Positions 16,075 through 24,902 of a stretch of DNA of 64,000 nt are shown here, piece after piece (positions within the stretch are counted from its first letter, which is position 1; each line of letters starts with the position of its first letter). The notes below the pieces were generated by a model. It was not told the DNA's origin, did no database searches, and saw nothing but the letters and a program-made list of their open reading frames with translations. The position numbers and the translations under genes were made by a program. This stretch comes from JASHPR01 sp963815375 (GTDB taxonomy: Bacteria; Actinomycetota; Actinomycetes; Streptosporangiales; Streptosporangiaceae). The stretch spans positions 1,240,001-1,304,000 of the forward strand of contig CAWFGX010000001.1 in assembly GCA_963815375.1 (NCBI GenBank), in the 5' to 3' direction.

Positions 16075-17235
16075 ATGAGTGTGCAGCAGACGGAGGCCCC
16101 GGCGGCCGCGGAGGCAGGCGGGCCGCGCAGGCGCCGCCGGGGCGGCTGGGCAGCCGCGGGACTAGTGGCGGTGCTGGCGGCCGGGGCGGCGTCGGCGTGG
16201 CGCGCCGGGGTGTTTTCTCCGGCATCCTCTCCGGGGACTGGGCCAGGCACGCCCGCGCCGGCAACGGCGGCGGTGGTCAGGCAGGATCTGTCGGCGGTGA
16301 TGCCGGTGTCCGCGACGCTGGGCTACGCGGGCTCTTACACGGTGACCGGGCAGGGCGGCGGGACACTCACCTCGCTGCCGGCGCCCGGACAGGTGATCAG
16401 TCAGGGGCAGGCGCTGTACACGACCGATCTGACCAGCCCGGTGGTGTTGCTGTACGGCAGCGTGCCGGACTGGCGGACGCTGGATGAGGGCATGACCGGT
16501 GCGGACGTCACCCAGCTGAACCACGACCTGGTCGCGCTCGGCGACGCCAGCAGCGCGGAGGTCGCGGCGCAGGGCTGGGATTACTTCTCCTGGGCAACAG
16601 CGGCTGGGGTCCAAAAGCTGCAAACGGCGCTGGGGATCTCCTCGCCACCGGGGTCGCTGCCACTGGGTTCGGTGGTGTTCGAGCCAGAGGCGCTGCGGGT
16701 CAGCTCGGTGAATGGGAGCCTCGGCGACCAGGCGTCAGGGCCGGTGCTGGCGGCGACCTCAGACCGGCACGTGGTGATGATCCCGCTCGATGCCTCCGAC
16801 CAGTCGGAGGTCGCGGTCGGCGACACCGTGACGGTGACGCTGCCAGACGGGACGACGACACCGGGCGTGGTCTCCTCGATCGGCACGGTCGCGACCACGT
16901 CCGCGCAGGGGCCAGGCGCGTCCGGGTCGGGGCCGGTCACGACGATCCCGGTGACCGTGACGCTGACCGACCCGAAGGCGGCGGGAACCCTGGACCAGGC
17001 GCCGGTGACGGTGAACATCACCACAGAAAGCGTGAGGAACGCGCTGGCAGTGCCCGTGTATGCGCTGGTGGCACAGTCGCCGGGGCGATATGTGGTCGAG
17101 GTTGCCGGCCCGGGCAGCACGCGGCGCTGGGTGCCCGTGACGGTCGGGCCGGTCTTCGACGACGCCAGCGGGCTGGTGCAGGTGACCGGGGCGCTGACGC
17201 CCGGCCAGCGCGTCGTGACGGCGCCTGGGTCATGA
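16075..17235 (+). CDS. HlyD/MacA-like adaptor with peptidoglycan-binding domain (module 1)
   Basis: A 386-residue membrane-anchored protein. One TM helix near residues 22-42 follows a basic stretch (RRRRRGGWAA). A lipoyl-like barrel half reads GGGTLTSLPAPGQVISQGQ. A PG_binding_1-type insert reads MTGADVTQLNHDLVALG and LQTALGIS. A second barrel half (VTVTLPDGTTTPGVVSSIG) and a C-terminal beta domain follow. This is the adaptor usually encoded with MacB-type ABC transporters in actinobacteria. Its stop overlaps the ATPase start (ATGA). Confidence 0.88.
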   Translation: MSVQQTEAPAAAEAGGPRRRRRGGWAAAGLVAVLAAGAASAWRAGVFSPASSPGTGPGTPAPATAAVVRQDLSAVMPVSATLGYAGSYTVTGQGGGTLTSLPAPGQVISQGQALYTTDLTSPVVLLYGSVPDWRTLDEGMTGADVTQLNHDLVALGDASSAEVAAQGWDYFSWATAAGVQKLQTALGISSPPGSLPLGSVVFEPEALRVSSVNGSLGDQASGPVLAATSDRHVVMIPLDASDQSEVAVGDTVTVTLPDGTTTPGVVSSIGTVATTSAQGPGASGSGPVTTIPVTVTLTDPKAAGTLDQAPVTVNITTESVRNALAVPVYALVAQSPGRYVVEVAGPGSTRRWVPVTVGPVFDDASGLVQVTGALTPGQRVVTAPGS

Positions 17236-17993
17236 CCGCTGGCGTGCAGGCGGCCCTGGGGGCCGGGAGCGCGGCGGCCCGCGTTCCGGTACTGGAGCTG
17301 GAGCAGGTGACCAAGCTGTATCCCGGGTCGCCACCGGTGCGGGCGCTGACCGGCGTGAGCCTGTCGGTGACAGCCGGGGAGCTGACGGCCATCGTCGGCC
17401 CGTCGGGGTCGGGCAAGTCCACGCTGCTGCACCTGATGGGCACTCTCGACAAGCCGACCGCCGGGACCGTGCGCATTACCGGGATTGACGTGGCGAGCAT
17501 GCGGGACCGGGAGCTGTCCGCGCTGCGGGCGTCCCGGATCGGGTTCGTGTTCCAGCAGTTCTTCCTCGCCGAGCATCAGACGGTGCTGGGCAACGTGGCG
17601 GACGGACTGCTGTATGCGGGCATCCGGCGCGGCGAGCGGCGGCGGCTGGCGCTGCAGGCCCTGCATCACGTCGGGCTGGCGCACCGGGATGCGGCCAGGC
17701 CGACTCAGCTGTCCGGGGGCGAACGGCAGCGGGTCGCGATCGCCCGGGCGGTGGCCGGCTCCCCGCCGGTGGTGCTGGCCGATGAGCCAACCGGGAACCT
17801 GGACTCGGCCACCGGGGCCGCAATCCTGGAACTGCTGGAAGAACTCAACCAGCACGGGACGACGATCATCATCATCACTCACGACCACGCGGTCGCCGAC
17901 CGGACACGGCGGCGCATCGAGATGCTCGACGGCCACATCATCGCCGACACCAGCCCCGCCCGATCCCGGCCCGCGCAGGAAGGACCCTCATGA
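17232..17993 (+). CDS. ABC transporter ATPase, MacB/LolD type (module 1)
   Basis: 253 residues. Walker A is GPSGSGKST, the Q-loop is FVFQQFFLAEH, the signature is LSGGERQRVAIARA, and Walker B is VVLADEPTGNLDS with the H-loop in ITHDH. The LADEPTGNLD phrase is typical of the MacB/LolD/FtsE subfamily that drives mechanotransmission or lipoprotein-linked export. Overlaps with both neighbours (ATGA) show coupled translation with adaptor and permease. Confidence 0.96.
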   Translation: MTAGVQAALGAGSAAARVPVLELEQVTKLYPGSPPVRALTGVSLSVTAGELTAIVGPSGSGKSTLLHLMGTLDKPTAGTVRITGIDVASMRDRELSALRASRIGFVFQQFFLAEHQTVLGNVADGLLYAGIRRGERRRLALQALHHVGLAHRDAARPTQLSGGERQRVAIARAVAGSPPVVLADEPTGNLDSATGAAILELLEELNQHGTTIIIITHDHAVADRTRRRIEMLDGHIIADTSPARSRPAQEGPS

Positions 17994-19240
17994 CAACCAC
18001 ATCCGGCCGGCCGACAACCCCAGTCGCGGTCCGGCTGCGGCCGGGGGACCTGGCCGGGCTGGCCAGCATCGGGCTGCGGACCCGCAGACTGCGCGCCGGG
18101 CTGTCGGCGCTGGGCATCGCGATTGGCGTCGCGGCGATCGTGGCCGTACTGGGCCTGGCCGCCTCCTCCCAGGCCACGGTTCTGAACGAGATCAGCCAGC
18201 TGGGCACCAACCTGCTGACCGTCACTCCCGGACAGGATCTCTCCGGCAACACAGCTGAGCTGCCGGAGGCGGCGCCCGGAATGATCCGACGGCTGAACGG
18301 GGTCGTTGCGGTGCAGGACATCGGCGGTGTCAGCGGTGTCTACGCCTACAAGTCCCCCAACATCCCCTCGATCGAAACCAACGCGCTCAGCGTGGACGCC
18401 GCCACCCTGAACCTGCCCGCTGTGGCCAGCACCAGCATCGCGCAGGGCCGGTTCCTGGACGCCGCGACCGCGCGGGAGCCGGTCGCGGTACTCGGCGCCA
18501 CAACAGCGCAACTGCTGGGCATCGACCGGATTGTTCCCGGACTGCGGATATGGGTCGGCCCGAGCCCGGCCGTGGGCCAGTGGTTCTACGTGACCGGCAC
18601 CCTCAGCCCGAGCATCGCCAAGCTGGCGCCGGAGATCGACTCCTCGGTCCTGGTCGGGTTCCCTGCCGCTGAGCATTACCTCGGCTTCGACGGGCACCCG
18701 TCGGAAATCTACGTCCGCACCACTCCGGACAACCAGTCCGTGACCGGCAGCGTCGACAGCCTGCTCGGCCAGCAGGCCAACCCGGAAAACCCCGGCTATG
18801 TCATGGTCTCCCAGCCCTCGGCCGCGCTCACCGCTCAGGCCGACACCAAGGGCGCGCTCGACACCCTGTTTCTCGGACTGGGCACGGTCGCGCTGCTGGT
18901 CGGCGCGATCGGGGTGGCCAACATCATGGTCATCTCGGTCCTGGAACGCCGCCAGGAGATCGGGCTGCGCCGCGCGCTCGGCGCCACCCGTGGACAGGTT
19001 CGCACGCAGTTCCTGGCCGAAGCCATCCTGCTGTCCCTCACCGGCGGCATCACGGGAATCATCGCCGGTGCGGTCGCCACCGCCACCTACGCCCACCTCC
19101 ACGGCGAGCCCGTCGTCATCCCACCGCAGGCCTTGGCCGGCGGCCTGGCCGCGGCAGTCATCATCGGCGCCCTGGCCGGACTGCTGCCCGCCATCCGCGC
19201 CGCACGCCTGTCCCCCACTCAGGCGCTCTGGAGCATCTGA
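17990..19240 (+). CDS. MacB/FtsX-type ABC permease (module 1)
   Basis: 416 residues with the four-helix type VII ABC layout. TM1 is near residues 38-60 after LRTRRLRAGLSALGIAIGV. A ~230-residue extracytoplasmic MacB-like domain follows. Three C-terminal helices form the FtsX domain, with VLERRQEIGLRRALGATRGQV at the cytoplasmic loop, here cited by its core EIGLRRALGAT. It ends GLLPAIRAARLSPTQALWSI, a signature of the family. Last gene of the operon. Confidence 0.94.
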   Translation: MTTTSGRPTTPVAVRLRPGDLAGLASIGLRTRRLRAGLSALGIAIGVAAIVAVLGLAASSQATVLNEISQLGTNLLTVTPGQDLSGNTAELPEAAPGMIRRLNGVVAVQDIGGVSGVYAYKSPNIPSIETNALSVDAATLNLPAVASTSIAQGRFLDAATAREPVAVLGATTAQLLGIDRIVPGLRIWVGPSPAVGQWFYVTGTLSPSIAKLAPEIDSSVLVGFPAAEHYLGFDGHPSEIYVRTTPDNQSVTGSVDSLLGQQANPENPGYVMVSQPSAALTAQADTKGALDTLFLGLGTVALLVGAIGVANIMVISVLERRQEIGLRRALGATRGQVRTQFLAEAILLSLTGGITGIIAGAVATATYAHLHGEPVVIPPQALAGGLAAAVIIGALAGLLPAIRAARLSPTQALWSI

Positions 19241-19252
19241 GTGGGGCCCTGG

Positions 19253-20017
19253 TCAGGCGCTCGAGCGAGCTGAGTGCGCCAGCAGCGGGACGAGGTACTG
19301 GGCGTCGGGGCTGCCCCAGCCGGTGACCGGGTCCCAGCCAGGCCCGGCGTTGTAGCCGACGAAGAGGCCGGTGGGCCAGAGCACTGAGTTGTCGCCGGTG
19401 ACCACGTCGTGGAAGGCCTTGTGGTAGCCGGGGCCGCTGGCGATGGCGTAGATGGCCGGGTTGACGAAACCAAGGGGATGGCCGGCCTCCTGGTCGGCCA
19501 GCGCGATCACGCCCGCCCACAGCGGGGCGGAAGCACTGGTGCCGGAGGCCGCCCGGAGTTCGCCGCCGACGTAGGCCAGCGCCATTGCGGTGTTCTGGTC
19601 GGCGTCGGCGGCCACGTCGGGGACACCACGGGTCGCGGCCCACGTGACGTGGTCCTGGTAGGTGGGCCGGGGGAACAGGCTGCTGTAGCCGCCTCCGGAG
19701 GCATCGGTGTCGGCGTTCCAGGCCATCTCACCCTGGTAGGTGCCAGCTGGCTGGGCGGCGTCCAGGGCGGTGCCGCCGACCGCCAGCACCAGCGGGTCAG
19801 AGGCGGGCATGCTGACCTGCACGGGCGGGCCGTCGTCGCTGATCGCGCCGGTGTCGCCGGAAGAGGCGACGACCGTGACGTGGTGATCGCTGGCCTGCTC
19901 CAGCGCCGCGTTCAACTGGGCTACCTGGCCATGGGTAAGGGAGTGCTCGCCGACGCTGGCGCTGATCGAGATCACCGCGGCGTGCACGGCGACACCTTCC
20001 TGCACCACCTTGGCCAT
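19253..20017 (-). pseudogene. N-terminally truncated sedolisin (S53) peptidase
   Basis: The 254 codons cover only the C-terminal half of an S53 peptidase. The oxyanion Asp is in VVASSGDTGA and the catalytic Ser is in SGTSASAPLWAG. Calcium-site residues near the end read AGPGWDPVTGWGSP. The pro-domain, signal peptide and catalytic Glu/Asp pair are absent; an in-frame stop lies 30 bases upstream of the first ATG. Full-length family members exceed 450 residues. It is most likely a decaying remnant. It is not a copy of the intact sedolisin at 24903, whose catalytic segment differs (GGTSESSP). Confidence 0.75.
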
Positions 20018-20045
20018 CGCGGCGACAGGTGAGCAAGCTGGTTTC

Positions 20046-20062
20046 CCGGGCTGTCAGCCCGG
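20046..20062 (-). terminator. hairpin downstream of the GntR-ABC operon
   Basis: CCGGGCT and AGCCCGG form a perfect 7-bp stem with a 3-base loop, 65 bases after the ABC permease stop. There is no U-tract, as is common in actinomycetes. Confidence 0.45.
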
Positions 20063-20126
20063 AGGGAAGATGGGCGTGGGTCTTAGTCCACGGCGAACCG
20101 CATTGGCCGCCGCATGGCGGGATGCA

Positions 20127-21181
20127 TCAGGTCGCGCGGCGGCGGACCAGCCAGACGGTCACAGCGATGAGCAGCACCGACAGCGCGAGCAGCCAGCCCC
20201 CCTCGATCCACTGGAAGGGCCAGAACTGGCTGGCCGGATGATAGCTAGTCCACTGTGTATAGCCGTGCGAGGTGAGGCACTGCGCGAGGGCTACCGTCTT
20301 CGGCTTGCCGCCGGGCCCCACCGGGCCCTGAGGTCCCGCTGGGCAGAACCGCATGAGGAGGCTGTCGGGGGGTGGGCCGGCGAAGGCGAAGCTGCCTCCC
20401 TTGGTCCACCACTGGCTCGTGATCCACGCGGAAGCGGGCACGTTCACGTTGCTGGTGACCAGAGGGGCCAGGTAATGCTCGCGCAGGAACGCACCGGCGG
20501 CGAAGGCGAGCCCGGCGTAGGCGACCAGAGTGGCAACAATGGCGGGGACGACCCGGCGGATGAGCATGCCGGCCAGGGCACCGATCGCGAAGGCGACCAG
20601 CGTCCAGGCGGCGAACGCGATCCCGCGCAGGTCGAACAGGCCGGGAAAGAACGGGGTCACCTCGGAAAGGTCCAGGGCCTGGTTGCTCGGGGCGAAGTAC
20701 GGCTGGTAGTACCAGGACAGCAGCACACTGAAGGCTCCGGCAGCGGCGGCCACTGGGACCGCTAGCAGCACCAGCTTGGCGAGCGCCCAGCGCCACCGGC
20801 CGAAACCCTGAGTCCAGGCGTACCGGAATGTACCGGTCTCCAGCTCCCGCGCCAGCACCGGCGCCGCGACGAACGCCCCGATCAGCACGGGCACCGCCTG
20901 CAGTATGAAGCCATTGGCCAGAAAGCCGTTCGTGCCAATGAAGCTGGTGCTCATGCCATAGCAGGCAGAGGCTCCTTGGTGGCAGGCGGCGACCGTGGCC
21001 GCGTAGACGTGGTGCGTTTTAAGGCCGGCGAGCCACACGCACACCGCCAGCGCGCCCAGGAGGGCAGCGACCCCGGCCAGCGCGAAGCGGTGCTGGCGCC
21101 AGGTGACCCAAGCCATCCGCCGCCATGGCACCGGCCGCGGGCTCGCGCCCTTCTCCGAACTGGCGGGCATGGTCAGCGCGG

Positions 21182-21185
<4 letters not shown>
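20127..21185 (-). CDS. ABC-2 type permease of a YtrA-linked transporter
   Basis: 352 residues with about six hydrophobic segments. TM1 is at ~31-53 (FALAGVAALLGALAVCVWLAG). A cytoplasmic loop carries ELETGTFRYAWTQGFGR, the usual ABC-2 phrase after TM2 (LARELETGT). A large extracytoplasmic loop has Cys (CHQG, CYGM, CPAG, CLTSHG). It overlaps the ATPase stop by four bases and is the last gene of the GntR-ATPase-permease operon. The substrate is unknown; such systems often respond to cell-envelope antibiotics. Confidence 0.88.
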
Positions 21186-22089
<904 letters not shown>

Positions 22090-22093
<4 letters not shown>

Positions 22094-22635
22094 GCAACGC
22101 CCTCCGTTTGGCCGCCCGCCGCGCCGCCGCGATCAGGCTGGCCGCCGCGGCGCTTATGGAAATCCCGCAGCGCGCTGGTGAACAGCGCGACCTTCCCGTC
22201 CTCGTCAAGGCCTGCATCGTCAGCGGCGGCGAGCCAGCCGAGCAGGGTCTTGCGCAGCTCGGCGAGCTCGGAGAGAGCGACCTGGCTCAGCGCGGCCAGG
22301 ACGAACGTGCCCTGGCCGGGGCGGCCGACTGCCAGGCCTTTGGTCTCAAGCTCCTTGTAGGCCTTCAGCACCGTGTTCGGGTTGATCGCGAGTGCGGCGA
22401 CCACGTCCCGCACCTTGGGCAGCTGGTCACCGGGCTTGAGGTAGCCCAGCCGCAGCGCGTGCTCCACCTGCTGGACAAGCTGCATATAGGTCGGCACTCC
22501 GGTGGCCGCGTCCAGCCGGAACTCGATCGGCGACCCTGGCCCCCGGGGCGTGGGCGGTGGCACGCTCCCTCCCCCGCCGCCCCCGTTGGACGGGGAAGCG
22601 CCAGCCTGCCCGCTGATACCTTTATCTATATCCAT
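22090..22635 (-). CDS. GntR-family regulator, YtrA subfamily
   Basis: 181 residues. After a Gly/Pro-rich N-terminal stretch, residues ~38-110 form the winged helix: PTYMQLVQQVEHALRLGYL, KPGDQLPKVRDV, then NPNTVLKAYKELETKGL and GQGTFV. A short C-terminal helical tail replaces the large effector domain, which defines the YtrA group. It is the first gene of the ABC operon and presumably represses it. Its ATG follows a well-formed promoter with essentially no leader. Confidence 0.93.
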
Positions 22636-22669
22636 AGGACAAAGATACAGACAGTCATGGCCCTGTCAA
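22633..22669 (-). promoter_or_regulatory. leaderless promoter and candidate operator of the GntR-ABC operon
   Basis: On the minus strand TTGACA (22669-22664), a 16-base spacer and TATCTT (22647-22642) end six bases before the ATG at 22635, so the transcript should start at or next to the start codon. No Shine-Dalgarno is present. An inverted repeat CTAT-ATCC-ATAG (22627-22638) and TATCT/AGATA arms straddle the start, fitting autorepression. Confidence 0.6.
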
Positions 22670-22890
22670 GCGGAACTGCTGGTCGTGCCAACGACCATGA
22701 CCCGAAGCACCTGGCCAGCACTGCCGGCCTGGTCACCGAGAGCGGCGAGCCTCTGGTGAGCGGTGCGGTGTGGAAGCTGGAGGTTCGCGCCGGACCTGGC
22801 GGGCTGCGCTATCTCACAGTTCACCGGCGCAGGCAGGCACTCATCCTGACCACCAGCCCGGTCCGCCGGGCGGGGGCGCCGATCGAGTAG
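22657..22890 (+). CDS. possible small protein, 77 aa
   Basis: An open frame begins with an ATG divergent from the GntR gene and ends KLEVRAGPGGLRYLTVHRR then AGAPIE. Composition is less shadow-like in its second half. There is no clear ribosome binding site, and the start lies inside the GntR promoter. No family recognised. Confidence 0.3.
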   Translation: MALSSGTAGRANDHDPKHLASTAGLVTESGEPLVSGAVWKLEVRAGPGGLRYLTVHRRRQALILTTSPVRRAGAPIE

Positions 22891-23053
22891 AGCGCGCCGC
22901 CGTCCATTCCTCACACTTGCGTCTCCTCCGCCGGAGACTCAAACCCTTCGCCCGGCGACACTGCAGCCCACCGGAATGTAAATTTATCGGCGTAGCGAAA
23001 GGCCGAGGACGGGTACACCCTGGGCTCCCGCGCCGCATAGGGGGGAATAGCGG

Positions 23054-24195
23054 CTAAGGAGTTGGTGGGAGGTACCCATCCCCGACGGCTCGATGATACA
23101 ACTCCAATTTCGTTGGCGCTGCTCGTCCCGCTAGTGCGTATTTCTCGCGAACACGTCCTAGATATTGCTTGACAGTCTCGTCACTAATAGTCATCTTCCT
23201 GGCCACTGATTTCAGTGGCATTCCAGTGGCGTAGAGCTGGAGCGCACGCGCCTCCTGCTGGCTGAGGGCAGGTCTGTCGGCAGCGTCGTCGGTGGCGAAG
23301 ATAGTGGCGAGGCGAGGCGAGATCCAGGCCCTGCCTGCGGCGACCTCCCTGATCGCCTCTTGTATCTGGCCGGTCTGCTCGCTCTTGAAGGCGTAGCCGA
23401 GCGCCCCAGCGCGCATCGCGGTCCGGACGGCGACCGGCTTCTCGGAGGCCGATAGGACGAGGACCGCCGGTCCCGCAGCGAGGATGGCGGCTACGTTGCG
23501 TTCGACGGTGCTTTCGTCTCTAAGGTCGAGATCGAGAAGGATTACATCCGCGTCCGCCCGGGCCCTAACCCGGCGCCCTTGTCGCGGACGGTCACCTGCA
23601 GACGGTCCAGGCCATGCCGCTGAGCGTGCGGAGCGGCGAGGCTGACCTTGAACCCAGGCCTGCCCGGTCCCGGCGTGCGCGGCCACATTACACAGGACCT
23701 CGCGCACGGCGGCCGAGATCGCGGCGGCGGCCGGCGCCGGGACAACGGGTGCCCGATCGCCGGTTATCTCCACCTGGACGTCCAGGCGCCGGGTGCGCAT
23801 CTGCGCGGCGACAGCCTGAATGCCGCTGACCAGGTCGCCGTGGCGGCCTTCGGCTCCAGAGCCCGGATCGCCCGGATCGCTGAGCGCGCCTTCTATCAGC
23901 CCCACGTCCTGCCTGCACCGGCTCACCACCCGGGGCCAGGTCGTCGCTGCCGGATCGGGCCAGGGCGGTCATAAACCGCGGAGTCCGCACAGGCGAAAAG
24001 GGGGCAGGCGAACGTCGCCGCAGGTAGAGCGTTGCCACAAGCCGCCCACGCCACGACCGCGACGGGAACGGCCAGGCGCCATAAACTAGCTGTGTAAAAC
24101 GAATTCCAGATGATTACCTGCACGGCGATGCAGGCTATTCCCGCACATCGCACCACCGATGCCAGGCGGGCGATCACTGACCTCAAGGTTGTCAT
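23054..24195 (-). pseudogene. collapsed NarL-type two-component system (HK and LuxR-type RR fused by decay)
   Basis: From the 5' end, a membrane-helix region (MTTLRSVIARLASVV, then VIIWNSFYTASLW) is followed in other frames by kinase pieces: TALARSGSDDLAP, then RCRQDVGLIEGAL, then REVLCNVAAHAGTG (N-box-like) and VTVRDKGAGLGP (G-box-like). These need at least three frame changes. The kinase then runs directly into a receiver lacking its first ~45 residues (DVILLDLDLRDES), followed by an intact LuxR helix-turn-helix (LSQQEARALQLYATGMP, TISDETVKQYLGRV). Kinase end and regulator start are deleted. The final 291-codon frame (23054-23929) is open but cannot encode a working pair. Confidence 0.75.
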
Positions 24196-24902
24196 CGCGG
24201 GGCCAATCGGCGCGGTTCCTAAACTGCCGGCGAGTCCCCACTGCGGTCGGTGATCCGTTATATCCATAAACCAGATGATAGGGCCAGCGAACGGGAAGTC
24301 TTGCCTCATTTGTAAAGTCTGCACGACTCTGCCGAGAAGGGATTCCAGGCGACGCGGCGCGACCGCGCGGCGATCTCAGTCAGCTGAGGCGGTTTGGCTG
24401 GGTGCCCACTGAGCACCGCTGGAGTCTCGCCGAACCCGGCTGGACACCGGGCACCACCCAGCGCCGGACGCGGCGCGGTCAGGCCACTCCGGGCTGGGCG
24501 CGAGACCTGCTCAGCGCCAGGAGCACCAGCCAGCCGAACACGCGAACCTGCTTACTACACCACAGACGCAAATCTGTAAACCGAAACTTTTCCACCAAAT
24601 CAAGTCTTGCAGGCACTTGCCCATCTTTGTATCGTAAGGGCGGTTACGGCACTCCTTCGGGAGGCAGAATGCGTGGACCCTCGGTGGCACATGGTTTCCT
24701 GCCGCGGTTCGCGCTGCGGACGGCGCGCCCACCGCCGCCGCATCAGCGTCGCTGTCCCTAAAGGGACTCTCGTCCGTTGGCCGCCGCCCACAGCTGTCCG
24801 ATCCGTTCAGCCTGTCCAGCCTCGGCCGGCGGTCCATTTATCCACGCAACCTGGTAACGCATTGGCTTGTGCCCACAATGAGCGGAGCCAATCAAGGGGG
24901 GA
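24196..24902. other. long intergenic region before the secreted sedolisin
   Basis: About 700 bases without a supportable gene. Base composition is locally more A/T-rich around 24560-24650, consistent with regulatory sequence, but I cannot fix a promoter. The right end carries AAGG five bases before the sedolisin ATG. Confidence 0.45.
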
